Source: a virus. From it: a stretch of 21,199 nucleotides of DNA. The translations under genes and the position numbers were made by a program. The stretch is taken from positions 1-21,199 of IMG/VR virus record IMGVR_UViG_3300031339_001105. One strand, given 5' to 3'. How positions within the stretch are numbered: position 1 is the stretch's first letter; every line of letters starts with the position of its first letter. Below the pieces are notes generated by a model. The model was not told the origin of the DNA and did not search any database. It worked only from the letters and a program-made list of their open reading frames with translations. This document shows, in pieces, positions 1-7,530 of this stretch.

Positions 1-1
1 C

Positions 2-2149
2 GAGGGCGATTTGACGTTCGCAGCCAACGAGTACAACGGCGTTTATGACTTGGGCGAGTTCACCGTTTACGGCACCTATTTCTGCGTGTACGTGGGGGCC
101 AGCTCGAGTTCAGCTAGCAGCACGTCAAGCCAAAGTAGCCAGAGCAGCTCAAGCACTTCCAGCCAGTCGAGCCAGAGCAGCCAAAGCAGTTCAAGCAGTT
201 CCAGCACAAGCAGCCGGTCCAGCTCAAGCGCAAGCAGCCAGTCGAGCCAAAGCAGCCGGTCGAGCTCCAGTACCAGTAGCCAGAGCAGCCAAAGCAGCAC
301 GAGCGACCTGAGTAGCAGCAGCCTCTATACTTGCCGCGCCTTAGGCGCCGTAAACGACGGCATCAACGTCGTCGACGACGCGACCGGGACCGGTTGGATC
401 CTTTGGAGTGCGGAAGATTTAGCGACCCGGTTTGCAGCCCACCCGCCGGGAGCGAATACCAGCGACCACCTGATCGCGGTTCGCTATTCCGCCCCAAATT
501 GGCGGTTCAATGTTGGCGGCTCTTCGTGGTACCAATTCACGCCGCGGCGGAGCGACCGCTTGCTGGCCGAGGTCGACTTTACAAACGACACGATCACCAG
601 CCTTGAGGGAACCGCCGCGACGATCTACGGCATCTACGCCGGCTACGAAAGCGGCGACTTGGAGTTTTACGCCAACCTATTTGATTCGGCGGTAAATTTC
701 GGGGAATTCACCGTCACCGGCTCGTTCTTTTGCGTATATGTTGGCAGGAGTTCCAGTTCGGCGACCAGCACGCTCAGCAGCCTGAGTTCGAGCAGCAGCA
801 GCACGAGCAGCCCGTCCAGCCTCAGCAGTTCGAGCAGCAGCAGCACCAGCAGCCAGTCGAGCCAGTCCAGCAGCAGCACGAGCAGCCAGTCGAGCCAAAG
901 CAGCCAGTCGAGCCTTTCCAGTTCAAGCCGTTCCAGCTCGAGCCAAAGCTCGTCGACCAGCACGAGCCAAACGAGCCTTTCTAGCTCCACCAGCCAAAGC
1001 GGAAGCAGCAGCAGCAGCTCCACTTCGTTAACCAGCGCGAGCAGCTCTTCTTCGACCAGTAGCAGCATCTCGACGGCCAGTTCAGCCAGCAGCTCCAGCC
1101 TATCCACCTCAACGAGCCAAAGCAGCCTGAGCTCCAGCAGTAGCAGCTCGATTTCAAGCGTCAGCTCCTCGTCGTCGAGTAGCAGCACGAGCCAAAGCAG
1201 CCTAAGTTCCAGCAGCAGCCAGTCGAGCCAAACAAGCACGACGAGCGCTTCAACGCTGTCGAGCAGCAGCACGGGCACGAGCCTCAGCAGCTCGAGCAGC
1301 TCGAGCACCGCAAGCAGCCAGAGCTCCCCGTCGAGCACCATCTCGCTGCAAACGACGGCCAGTGACCAGACCGGGCAAAGCAGCCAAAGCAGCCTGAGCT
1401 CCAGCAGCAGCAGCTCGCTCAGTAGCCAGTCAAGCGTCAGCAGCGCCAGCACGATCAGCTCCAGGACGAGCAGCGCCAGCACACTGAGCAGCTTAAGCTC
1501 CAGCAGCAGCAGCACGTCGAGTGCGAGCACGGCGACCAGCCTATCCAGCAGCAGCAGCCGATCGAGCAGCAGCGAGAGCTCCACCAGTTCGGCCAGCACG
1601 GTCAGCAGCAGTTCCACCAGCAGCCTAAGCACACAATCGAGCTCGAGCCAAAGCAGCAGCAGCACGACCAGCAGTGCCAGCAGCGTGAGCTCGAGCAGCC
1701 AAAGCAGCAGCACCCAGCTCCAGAGTTCCAGCTCCGAAAGCCGCAGTTCGAGCACGAGCCTGACCAGCACGAGCCAAAGCAGTGCCAGCAGCAGCTCGAG
1801 TTCCAGCCTTAGCAGCAGTTCCAGCCTGAGCAGCAGCTCGAGTTCCAGCCTGTCGAGTTCGAGCAGCACGAGCCTGACCAGTTCGAGCAGCAGCAGTGTC
1901 AGCAGTAGCAGTACCAGTACGCAAAGCTCGAACTCAAGCACGAGCGGCCCGGGGCTTCACCCGGTCACCGGGACCGCTACTCGCATTTGCCCGAGTAGCG
2001 CCGTGGCATCCAACGTGAGCACGGCCGGGGCCAACGCAAGTTCGGTTAGCCCAACCACCGCCACCCATGTTAAAATTTGCCCCGCGACCGCGGATGAAAC
2101 GAGGCCGGACGGAGACCCGGCGACCGCCGACGATTCCCGGCCCACCTAA
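2..2149 (+). CDS. Repeat protein with two polyserine linkers (5' partial), putative tail/appendage protein
   Basis: The reading frame is open from the window edge (codons from base 2), so the start lies upstream; the TTG at base 11 is not needed as a start. The protein has a truncated first domain ending in a GEFTV...FFCVYV-like strand, a Ser-rich linker (101-322), a full domain of about 140 residues (323-748) ending in the same motif, a second Ser-rich linker of about 399 residues (749-1945), and a C-terminal tail with a short imperfect repeat around RICPSSA and KICPATA. The two globular copies share the series GDL.F.AN...GEFTV.G..F, so this is a tandem-domain protein with serine spacers. 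I do not recognise a named family. The domain resembles extracellular beta-rich domains. The position just upstream of neck genes suggests a virion protein. Function is inferred only. Confidence 0.8.
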   Translation, partial: EGDLTFAANEYNGVYDLGEFTVYGTYFCVYVGASSSSASSTSSQSSQSSSSTSSQSSQSSQSSSSSSSTSSRSSSSASSQSSQSSRSSSSTSSQSSQSSTSDLSSSSLYTCRALGAVNDGINVVDDATGTGWILWSAEDLATRFAAHPPGANTSDHLIAVRYSAPNWRFNVGGSSWYQFTPRRSDRLLAEVDFTNDTITSLEGTAATIYGIYAGYESGDLEFYANLFDSAVNFGEFTVTGSFFCVYVGRSSSSATSTLSSLSSSSSSTSSPSSLSSSSSSSTSSQSSQSSSSTSSQSSQSSQSSLSSSSRSSSSQSSSTSTSQTSLSSSTSQSGSSSSSSTSLTSASSSSSTSSSISTASSASSSSLSTSTSQSSLSSSSSSSISSVSSSSSSSSTSQSSLSSSSSQSSQTSTTSASTLSSSSTGTSLSSSSSSSTASSQSSPSSTISLQTTASDQTGQSSQSSLSSSSSSSLSSQSSVSSASTISSRTSSASTLSSLSSSSSSTSSASTATSLSSSSSRSSSSESSTSSASTVSSSSTSSLSTQSSSSQSSSSTTSSASSVSSSSQSSSTQLQSSSSESRSSSTSLTSTSQSSASSSSSSSLSSSSSLSSSSSSSLSSSSSTSLTSSSSSSVSSSSTSTQSSNSSTSGPGLHPVTGTATRICPSSAVASNVSTAGANASSVSPTTATHVKICPATADETRPDGDPATADDSRPT
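101..322 (+). repeat. Polyserine linker 1 (low-complexity coding repeat)
   Basis: This segment encodes almost only Ser with interspersed Gln, Thr, Arg and Ala, between two copies of the globular domain of the 2-2149 protein. Serine codons from both families (AGC/AGT and TCG/TCC/TCA) are mixed irregularly, so the amino acid rather than the DNA repeat is being kept. Confidence 0.9.
749..1945 (+). repeat. Polyserine linker 2, about 399 codons
   Basis: This is a very long Ser/Thr/Gln/Ala/Leu low-complexity stretch following the second globular domain of the first CDS. AGY and TCN serine codons are intermixed throughout. There is no perfect tandem DNA unit over most of its length, which argues against recent slippage. 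It would form an extended flexible stalk and is a possible substrate for O-glycosylation. Confidence 0.9.
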
Positions 2150-2182
2150 CCACGCGACTGCGGCGCTAACCAGGAGACCAGC

Positions 2183-2542
2183 ATGACCGTCAACATAACC
2201 CACTACCAGGGACGAACCTGCGAATACGATTTGACGATCGCCGACGCCAACGGCGACGCGATTACGCTATACGCCGGCGACAAAGTGCGGCTGAAAATTT
2301 GGCGGCAGCAAGACGGCAAATTGCTCCTCGACCTCGCCAGCGGCAGCCCGACCACCAACGGCTCCAGCTTAACCGCGGCCAATCCCACCCGATTCAAGGG
2401 CGTCCAAAACGACATCAATTGGACCCCGGGGATCTACGACTTGGAGCTCTTGCTCGTGGACGCGAGCGATTCCAGCCGGGTGCGGCACGCGGACAGCGGC
2501 CTCTTTATCCTTCACGACACCCCCGCAGGAGGGCTCACGTAA
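2183..2542 (+). CDS. Small phage structural protein, Ig-like/BppU-N-like
   Basis: A 119-residue protein starting at ATG 2183 behind an AGGAGA-like ribosome binding site (2171-2176). The sequence is beta-rich with the pattern DKVRLKIWR...LLDLASGS...NDINWTPGIYDLELLLVDASD, ending in a strand and a short Thr/Gly tail. This resembles the small proteins often found between capsid and connector genes in siphoviruses, which carry an Ig-like or BppU-N-type fold. The stop TAA overlaps the next ATG (TAATG), so it is translationally coupled to the connector gene. The family call rests on pattern recognition; an exact role (decoration, neck or appendage anchor) is not visible. Confidence 0.75.
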   Translation: MTVNITHYQGRTCEYDLTIADANGDAITLYAGDKVRLKIWRQQDGKLLLDLASGSPTTNGSSLTAANPTRFKGVQNDINWTPGIYDLELLLVDASDSSRVRHADSGLFILHDTPAGGLT

Positions 2543-3381
2543 TGCCACAGATAGCCAGCGAAGCGGAAGCCCGGGTCGCCCTAGGATTAACCAGCGCGAT
2601 CACCGACGACGAGCGGGCGGCCATTAACCTGTTTCTCCCCGCGGCCGAAAAGGCCGTTGTCGACTTCATCGGCTACGACCCCGTGCAGCGAGAACATACG
2701 CGCTACTTTCCACGAACGGACCCGAGCGGCGGAATCGGTTTTCCAGATTCGGGCTGGGACGTCCACAGCAGCGGCCGGTCAGCGATTCGCTACTACCCGA
2801 CGCGGGCCTCCGGGATGTTTCCAACCCTGCAGCTCGACGTGCTACCGGTGCGGGCGGTTTCCGATTTACGGGTCGATTATGACGCGCGACACGGGCAGCA
2901 AACCAACGCCTTCGCCGCCACCACCAAGCGGACGCCCGGCCAAGATTATTGGACCGAAGACGAAGCCCCCAACTATTGCCCCAGCGGCTGCGTTTTCAGC
3001 CGCAGCACGTGGCCCATCGAACCGGGTACGGTACGGGTGACCTTCACGGCCGGCTACAGCCCCGACGAAATGAACGGCCGGGTGGAAACGACCGGCGTCG
3101 ATTCCGACGGCTACTACAACCGGGTCGGGGTCAGCGCCAACCCGCTCAAGCGAGCCGTCCTTTTGACGCTCACCACCCAGATGCAGAAATGGGCCGCGTT
3201 GCGTAAAAGCGAGACAACCGGGTTTGTACCAGGACCGAAGCAAAGCGAGCGCCTCGGTGATTACCAATATTCGCTCGGCGGCGACGGCGGCAAGGCGATC
3301 GCCGGATTGGTCGTTGAGCTCCCCGCACCCGCGGCCGAGCTGGCGGAACCGTTCCGGCATTTCGGTTTGTACCGCCTCTAA
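2542..3381 (+). CDS. Head-tail connector protein (gp6-like adaptor)
   Basis: A 279-residue protein; the ATG at 2542 overlaps the previous stop and has a strong AGGAGGG ribosome binding site at 2527-2533. The N-terminal part, about residues 1-50, is a helical region (SEAEARVALGLTSAITDDE.AAINLFLPAAEKAVVDFIGYDP) typical of gp6-like connectors that dock on the portal. A long beta-rich middle carries LPVRAVSDLRVDYDAR and VRVTFTAGYSPDEM, and the C-terminal helix begins NPLKRAVLLTLTTQMQKW. It is longer than many connectors because of insertions in the middle. Next to head closure and gp10-like genes, the neck assignment is consistent. Homology was not computed. Confidence 0.8.
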   Translation: MPQIASEAEARVALGLTSAITDDERAAINLFLPAAEKAVVDFIGYDPVQREHTRYFPRTDPSGGIGFPDSGWDVHSSGRSAIRYYPTRASGMFPTLQLDVLPVRAVSDLRVDYDARHGQQTNAFAATTKRTPGQDYWTEDEAPNYCPSGCVFSRSTWPIEPGTVRVTFTAGYSPDEMNGRVETTGVDSDGYYNRVGVSANPLKRAVLLTLTTQMQKWAALRKSETTGFVPGPKQSERLGDYQYSLGGDGGKAIAGLVVELPAPAAELAEPFRHFGLYRL

Positions 3382-3422
3382 TAACTCTATTTGACACCAC
3401 CAATTACAGCCGCGAGGGACCT

Positions 3423-3614
3423 ATGGCCGCCGCCGGTACCGTGTACGTCGAAATGGTAGTCGTGATCGCGAACGAAAGCACCGACAACAAGCTGCGGCGA
3501 GCGATCGAGGAGCTCGAGGAGCTCGCCAAAGACTATCCATTTTTGCCGCTAGAAACGCCCGTCAACGAGCTCAAGGAAGCCTATGAGGAGTTGAGCCATG
3601 TCTCTGCTCGATAA
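3423..3614 (+). CDS. Small acidic hypothetical protein in neck operon
   Basis: A 63-residue protein with ATG at 3423, preceded by a GAGGG ribosome binding site at 3414-3418. The N-terminus is a beta strand (GTVYVEMVVVIAN), followed by an acidic helix (LRRAIEELEELAKDYPF) and a second helix near the end. It overlaps the head closure gene by 17 bases in another frame. I do not recognise a family. The compact alpha/beta layout, good ribosome binding site and operon position support it as a real gene. Confidence 0.65.
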   Translation: MAAAGTVYVEMVVVIANESTDNKLRRAIEELEELAKDYPFLPLETPVNELKEAYEELSHVSAR

Positions 3615-3960
3615 TTTGCCGCACACCGCGACCCACACGCGACCGAGCTATTCGAACGACGAGCTCGGCGCTAACCGGCAGACCGACGTCACGATTGCCA
3701 CGGGGCTCAAATGCTGGGTCCAGAACGCCAACATCCAGGAAGTCGAAGCCTATCAGAAAATCGACACCCGGATCACCCATAAGGTCTTTTTCACCACGGA
3801 CCCGGACATTCGACCGGGCGACGATATAACCGTGACCGCGGGTCCAAGTTTCGTGGGCAAAAAGTTAGAATTCGTCTCCGGCCCAACGGACCGGTCGGCT
3901 GGCCTCGGCGTTTTGTTTGCCGGCATGTTCGAAGAGGACGATAACCCAAGGAGAGTATGA
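3598..3960 (+). CDS. Head closure / head-tail joining protein
   Basis: A 120-residue protein starting at ATG 3598, inside the end of the previous gene, with a GAGGAG ribosome binding site at 3585-3590. It has the pattern of phage head-closure proteins (SPP1 gp16 or HK97 head-tail adaptor type): a central strand with THKVFFTTDPDIRPGDDITV and then a glycine-rich strand GPSFVGKKLEFVSGP. The GD motif after the IRPGD turn is common in the family. Order (connector, closure, gp10-like, terminator) matches the standard siphovirus neck module. Its stop overlaps the next start (ATGA). Confidence 0.75.
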   Translation: MSLLDNLPHTATHTRPSYSNDELGANRQTDVTIATGLKCWVQNANIQEVEAYQKIDTRITHKVFFTTDPDIRPGDDITVTAGPSFVGKKLEFVSGPTDRSAGLGVLFAGMFEEDDNPRRV

Positions 3961-4289
3961 TGCGAGTCGTTTTTGAGAGCCACCGGGACTTTTTGCGGGA
4001 AATCACGCTCGAGCGGAACAATATACGCGGCAACGTCGTCCGAGCCCGGGTCGACCGCCTACCCGAACAAGACGAAAGCATCACGTTCTCCGTTTGGCTC
4101 CACCTTTCAGCCGTGGTCGCGGCCAACACCGGGGAATATGTGATAGAATTCAGTGGCCTCGCCGGTTCGGACGACGAGGCGACACCCAAGGGCGGCACCG
4201 AACGGGTCAACGATTGGACCCGCGACTGCGTGGACACGCTAAAAGAGCTGGAGCTAGAGCTTCGGCCCGGCAAAATCGAGTTTGTTTGA
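3957..4289 (+). CDS. Hypothetical neck-module protein
   Basis: A 110-residue protein starting with two consecutive ATG codons (3957 and 3960), either of which could be used; the first overlaps the previous TGA as ATGA and lies behind AGGAGAG (3949-3955). It begins with strands (MRVVFESHRDFL and NVVRARVDRLP), then SITFSVWLHLSAVVAANTGEYVIEF, and ends in an amphipathic acidic helix DCVDTLKELELELRPGKIEF. No family is recognised. Its position between head closure and the gp10-like protein suggests a neck or tail-completion accessory. Confidence 0.65.
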   Translation: MMRVVFESHRDFLREITLERNNIRGNVVRARVDRLPEQDESITFSVWLHLSAVVAANTGEYVIEFSGLAGSDDEATPKGGTERVNDWTRDCVDTLKELELELRPGKIEFV

Positions 4290-4295
4290 GTAGCC

Positions 4296-4766
4296 ATGGC
4301 AACCAGGGAAGAACAGATCGCCGGCATCGTAGCCCGCAACACGCGGTTCGACATCCGCGTCGAGTGGCTCGGCGACCAGTTCGCCCGCGGCTTCCGCGCT
4401 ACCCTGGAAGCCCGGGTGCGGTTGGCGGCCCAGCTAATTCGCGACAAAGCAGTGATCAACGTCAGCACCCCGGTCCACAAGTACAAAGGCCCCCAAGGGG
4501 GCATCGTCGTGGACGAGGACAGCCGATCGGAGCCCGGCGAATACCCGCACGCCGAAACCACGCTGCTCATGACGACAATTTTCTACCAGCGGCAAGCACG
4601 AACGCGAGGCCGAATTTCATTCATAGTCGGGACCCCCCTCGACTACGGCTTGATTTTGGAGACGGTCATGGACCGGTCGTTTTTGAAGCGCACGATGGAC
4701 GAAATGCAGCCCGCCTTACGGCGGATTTTGGTTGGGCCCGGTCGCGGTCGAACGCGATTCGAATAG
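4296..4766 (+). CDS. HK97 gp10-like neck / tail completion protein
   Basis: A 156-residue protein starting at ATG 4296, six bases after the preceding stop. The N-terminal helix (RATLEARVRLAAQLIRDKAV), the VSTPVHKYKGPQGG segment, the HAETTLLMTTIFY strand and the C-terminal PLDYGLILETVMDRSFLKR...ALRRIL segment match the layout of HK97 gp10-type proteins, which have a TP...G core and an end of the kind Y...LE.G....PFL. The basic C-terminal tail (GPGRGRTRFE) is short. It acts at the head-tail interface. The assignment combines motif pattern and synteny. Confidence 0.75.
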   Translation: MATREEQIAGIVARNTRFDIRVEWLGDQFARGFRATLEARVRLAAQLIRDKAVINVSTPVHKYKGPQGGIVVDEDSRSEPGEYPHAETTLLMTTIFYQRQARTRGRISFIVGTPLDYGLILETVMDRSFLKRTMDEMQPALRRILVGPGRGRTRFE

Positions 4767-4785
4767 CCCCAGGGGGACCACACGG

Positions 4786-5280
4786 ATGACACACGGCAGC
4801 TGGAATCTAGACGAGGCGATCGTCCGGCGGTGGCAAGCAGCCAACCTCGATGCGACCTTCCGCGCCACGTGGACGGACCCGGTCGCGACCGCCGACCAGA
4901 CCTACACCCCGCTCAACCACCAGCAGGCCAGACCCGAGCCGCCGGGTCCCTACGCCACCTACAACGTCGGCGAGCCCGCCCCACCGGGTCACCAGACCGG
5001 AAAGACGAGCACCACCGAGCACCAAATCCTGCAGTATCCGCTCACGTTCCAGATCCACGCCAAAACCAACGCTGAAGCCAGCGGCAAGCTACGCGGCCGG
5101 GACCTTGCCCGCAAAGTAGCCGAGGCGTTCGACCCGGACCAAGCGATCGCGATCGACGACGGCGACGATTGCTGGATCCAGTCAATCCGCCAGCCCGACA
5201 ACTGCTTACGTTTGGGCGACGACGAATGGGTTTGGATTTTACGATTTGAGATTTGGGTTGACGCCCGATTCAGCACTTAA
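4786..5280 (+). CDS. Tail terminator / tail completion protein
   Basis: A 164-residue protein. I choose ATG 4786 because AGGGGGA lies about nine bases upstream (4771-4777); an earlier in-frame ATG at 4732 would overlap the previous gene without a good site. The C-terminal half, LQYPLTFQIHAKTNAEA followed by a helix LRGRDLARKVAEAF and strands ending in WVWILRFEIWVDARF, has the alpha/beta pattern of gpU/gp17-type tail terminators, which cap the tail tube. Residues 36-75 contain a Pro/His-rich insertion (PEPPGPYATYNVGEPAPPGH). Its place just before the appendage and tube genes agrees. Confidence 0.75.
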   Translation: MTHGSWNLDEAIVRRWQAANLDATFRATWTDPVATADQTYTPLNHQQARPEPPGPYATYNVGEPAPPGHQTGKTSTTEHQILQYPLTFQIHAKTNAEASGKLRGRDLARKVAEAFDPDQAIAIDDGDDCWIQSIRQPDNCLRLGDDEWVWILRFEIWVDARFST

Positions 5281-5293
5281 CCGGGAGACGGCC

Positions 5294-5995
5294 ATGGGGA
5301 CCAGGACAGCCAGCACAAAAGTAAATTTGACGTTCACCAGCACGATCATCAACACTCTCGAAAACGCCGACGCGGCGCAAGCCACCGTCCAGGGCACAAT
5401 TTTAAGCGGCACCCTGGCTAACGGGGTCAGTGCCAACCAGGGCAACCGCGCGATGCGGACCACCAGCAACACGATCAGCAGCGGTGTCAGCGAGGACATC
5501 GACCTCTACGATTTCGCGTCGGTCGACTTCGGAGCCGGATCCGGCAAGGACGCCCTCGGCCAAGCCCTCACGCTCGAGGAGATCGTGACGCTTGTGATCA
5601 AACAGAGCAGCGGGGCCGGCCGGCTAGAAATTATGCCGACCAACCCGACGAACTACGTGACGTGGGTCCCGTCGCTAACCGCGGCCAACGGCGGCGCCCT
5701 GAAGAGCGGCGGCGTGTTGATGATGCACCAACCAGCGACGGACGCCTTCGACATTCAGGACGGCGCCAGTCACGTCTTGCGACTAGCGGCCAACGGTGGG
5801 GATGTTTCTTACGACCTGTACATTTTGGGCCGCCATGACGACGACGAATCCAGCAGTTCCAGTTCCGAAAGCAGTAGCAGTTCGTCGAGCTCGAGCCTGA
5901 GCTCCCTTTCTAGCAGCAGTAGCAGCACCGCCTCCTCGTCGAGTTCGAGCAGCAGCAGCACCAGCGTGAGCAGCAGTTCGAGCACGACTACCTAA
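5294..5995 (+). CDS. Appendage/fibre-like phage protein with polyserine tail (paralogue A)
   Basis: A 233-residue protein from ATG 5294 behind CGGGAGA (5282-5288). Residues 1-185 form a beta-rich domain with NTISSGVSEDIDLYDF, EEIVTLVIKQSSGAGRLEI, WVPSLTAANGGALKSGGVLMM and a closing VSYDLYILGRHDD strand. The remaining 48 residues are almost all Ser/Thr. It is clearly paralogous to the 12951-13934 protein: both share ISSG..ED.DLYD, D.GAG.G.DA.GQ.L, NGGALK.GGV.MM and LG.HDD in the same order, and both end in polyserine. The fold pattern resembles phage fibre-head or decoration domains. Lying between tail terminator and tail tube, it is likely a virion protein, possibly attached along the tail. 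Confidence 0.8.
   Translation: MGTRTASTKVNLTFTSTIINTLENADAAQATVQGTILSGTLANGVSANQGNRAMRTTSNTISSGVSEDIDLYDFASVDFGAGSGKDALGQALTLEEIVTLVIKQSSGAGRLEIMPTNPTNYVTWVPSLTAANGGALKSGGVLMMHQPATDAFDIQDGASHVLRLAANGGDVSYDLYILGRHDDDESSSSSSESSSSSSSSSLSSLSSSSSSTASSSSSSSSSTSVSSSSSTTT
5849..5992 (+). repeat. Polyserine C-terminal tail of paralogue A
   Basis: About 48 codons, nearly all Ser with a few Glu, Leu, Thr, Ala and Val, at the very C-terminus rather than between domains. It uses mixed AGC, AGT, TCG and TCC codons. Unlike the linkers in the other large proteins, nothing globular follows. Confidence 0.88.
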
Positions 5996-6013
5996 GAAGC
6001 CTTTTCGGCTTTT
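5995..6013 (+). terminator. Weak hairpin after paralogue A (possible attenuator)
   Basis: A seven-pair stem (AGAAGCC with GGCTTTT, including one G-T pair) closes a five-base loop directly at the stop codon of the 5294 gene, and its 3' arm is T-rich. It is short and lies before the tail tube gene in an otherwise continuous operon, so it may only tune transcription or protect the mRNA end. Confidence 0.35.
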
Positions 6014-6045
6014 CCATTTCCAGGCAACCCAGAAGGGGACGCAAA

Positions 6046-6477
6046 ATGACATGTTCCAGTTCAACAGCCAGGACCGGGGCAGCCGGCAAGGCAGTGGTAG
6101 ATGATACCCTCGTCGCACGGCTGACTCAGTGGGATTTTAACCCGACCGCGGCCGAATCCGCGTGGGGCGATTCCGACAGCGCCGGCTATACCAACCGCGT
6201 GGCCGGACGGAAAGACGGCACCGGGTCGATCACCGGCAAGTTTGACACGACCAGCAAAATCTATGATTTGTTCACGCCGGGCGACACGGTCGAGCTCGTC
6301 CTTTGGGAATCCCTCACCGACTACTGGGTGATCCCGTGCGCCCTAATTACCAATTTCACGGTCACCTACAACCAGGACACGAAAGAGGTCGTGGAATGGA
6401 GCGCCGACTTTGGCGCAGATGGCAAATACTACTATCCGGGCGAAAGCGGAGCCCCGGTCCACACGCTACCAGCTTGA
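6046..6477 (+). CDS. Major tail tube protein
   Basis: A 143-residue protein from ATG 6046 with an AAGGGGAC ribosome binding site (6033-6040). The pattern is that of short siphovirus tail tube proteins: a strand LVARLTQWDFNPTAAESAW, SAGYTNRVAGRKDGTGSITGKFD (substitute-and-compare hairpin), PGDTVELVLWESLTDYWVIPCALITNF, and TKEVVEWSADFGADGKYYYP near the end. The conserved run of W.ADFG..G with an upstream G.ITGKFD is typical. It precedes the chaperone pair and tape measure gene, the standard order. It would polymerise as the tube around the tape measure protein. Confidence 0.82.
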   Translation: MTCSSSTARTGAAGKAVVDDTLVARLTQWDFNPTAAESAWGDSDSAGYTNRVAGRKDGTGSITGKFDTTSKIYDLFTPGDTVELVLWESLTDYWVIPCALITNFTVTYNQDTKEVVEWSADFGADGKYYYPGESGAPVHTLPA

Positions 6478-6584
6478 CGCAGCGGTCGTTACGCCTACCG
6501 CTAGCCAGAGCCGGCCCCGGCGTGCGTACCCCGCGCGCCCGGCGCCGGCGACGGCCGCCAACTTTCAATTAACCGAGCCAACCA

Positions 6585-7217
6585 ATGAACGATCACCTGG
6601 AAAGTACCACGCGGCGGATTTCGTCGCACACGCTCAGCAGCGGACAAAAGATCACGCTGCACGGGCTCGGGCTCCAAGACTACGTGGCGGCCCGCGAGGA
6701 GTGTTTGCGGCAATACCGCCGCAGCCAGATTTCAACGTGGACCAGCAACGTCGATTTGCTCGGGGAGCTCAGCGACCAGGACCGGCAAGCCCTGCTTCGA
6801 GACGCCATCGAACGGGCCAGCGCGGTCACCTTGGAAGACTTGCCCAAGAAAATTATCGATTTGCCGGTAATGAAGAACGGCCAGCCCGTGCGGGACAAGA
6901 CCACCGGCCGAATCACCACGCAGCGACGAGAGGTCGAATATACCGCATGGTGGATGAGCGAGACCCCCGAGGGCCGGCTCTTCATGACGTGGCTCAGCAT
7001 GCGGCGCGGCGACCCGGAGCTCAAGCTCGAGGACGCCGAGCAGCTTTTCAATGACGCCATGAATGAGCTCGAAACGGTCGCGGACCAAGTCGGGGAGATA
7101 AGCACGCCGCAGTTGGGAAAATCATCGGCCCCCGCGGCGACGGGGGCCCAGACGGAGACGGATCCGACGGAGAAACGGCGGGCCAGGAAACGACGCCGAC
7201 GCCAAACTGGCCATTGA
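6585..7217 (+). CDS. Tail assembly chaperone, short form (gpG-like)
   Basis: A 210-residue protein from ATG 6585, located between tail tube and tape measure genes where lambda-type phages carry G and GT. It is largely helical (DYVAAREECLRQYRRSQIS, DRQALLRDAIERASAVTLEDL, EDAEQLFNDAMNELETVADQVG) and ends in a basic tail. A slippery heptamer GGGAAAA at 7115-7121 sits in the zero frame as G GGA AAA, followed by a strong hairpin, so part of translation should shift to the -1 frame and make the longer protein. The short form terminates at TGA 7215-7217. Chaperone function follows from lambda gpG/gpGT knowledge. Confidence 0.82.
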   Translation: MNDHLESTTRRISSHTLSSGQKITLHGLGLQDYVAAREECLRQYRRSQISTWTSNVDLLGELSDQDRQALLRDAIERASAVTLEDLPKKIIDLPVMKNGQPVRDKTTGRITTQRREVEYTAWWMSETPEGRLFMTWLSMRRGDPELKLEDAEQLFNDAMNELETVADQVGEISTPQLGKSSAPAATGAQTETDPTEKRRARKRRRRQTGH

Positions 7218-7528
7218 TTGTTCGCGGGATTTGCGAAAAGTATAGCTGCCTTCCAAGCGAGGTCGAGCAATTGACGCTAGACCAGATCATTATCCTGATC
7301 GCCAAAGACCGGGACCTGGAACGCCTAGCCGGAGCACGCAAGACCACGCCGGCCGCCTTGGCAGCCGAGGGGGTGATACCCACGACCAGCGGCGGAAGCT
7401 ACGTGCAGCGGCTCCGCTCGCAGCTGCGACGCGACCGAGACAATGAGGGCCGCCGCGGGCGGCGCGAACGGCGAGAGAAACGCCGACAAGAGATTTTCGA
7501 CTACAAACGAGCACGCGGAGACCTGTAA
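6585..7528 (+). CDS. Tail assembly chaperone, -1 frameshift fusion (gpGT-like)
   Basis: The predicted fusion reads 179 codons in the first frame to AAA 7119-7121, slips back one base and continues from ATC 7121 to TAA 7526-7528, giving about 314 residues. The -1 frame is open across the whole join (IIGPRGDGGPDGDGSDGETAG and on into IVRGICEKYSCLPSEVEQL). The T domain, LPSEVEQLTLDQIIILIAKDRDLERLAG, resembles the C-terminal domain of many GT-type chaperones, where P..V..L...E...L is usual. A TTG at 7214 could start the T domain alone but lacks a clear ribosome binding site, which favours the frameshift model. The fusion would load the tape measure protein and recruit tail tube subunits. Confidence 0.8.
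7115..7148 (+). promoter_or_regulatory. Programmed -1 ribosomal frameshift signal
   Basis: The heptamer GGGAAAA (7115-7121) is in the zero frame as G GGA AAA, the X XXY YYZ form, close to lambda's GGGAAAG. A five-base spacer follows. Next comes a perfect eight-pair stem, GGCCCCCG (7127-7134) with CGGGGGCC (7141-7148), around a six-base loop. The -1 frame then stays open for 135 codons. All elements of a classic stimulatory site are visible. Confidence 0.9.
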
Positions 7529-7530
7529 CC

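Noticed and set aside
667-1941. A 424-residue minus-strand ORF rich in Leu and Glu
   Set aside because: It is the mirror of the polyserine linker: AGC and TCG codons read backward in this frame give Leu, Glu and Arg. It has no domain pattern or start signals.
749-1945. CRISPR-like array
   Set aside because: The repeats are low-complexity serine codons without constant repeat and unique spacer units; the region is a single coding frame.
3791-4570. A 259-residue minus-strand ORF
   Set aside because: It spans three overlapping neck genes and has Ser/Arg-rich random-like content with no motif.
7214-7528. Independent gene starting at TTG 7214
   Set aside because: No clear ribosome binding site precedes it, while the frameshift signal at 7115-7148 and the open -1 frame explain it better as the T domain of a fusion.
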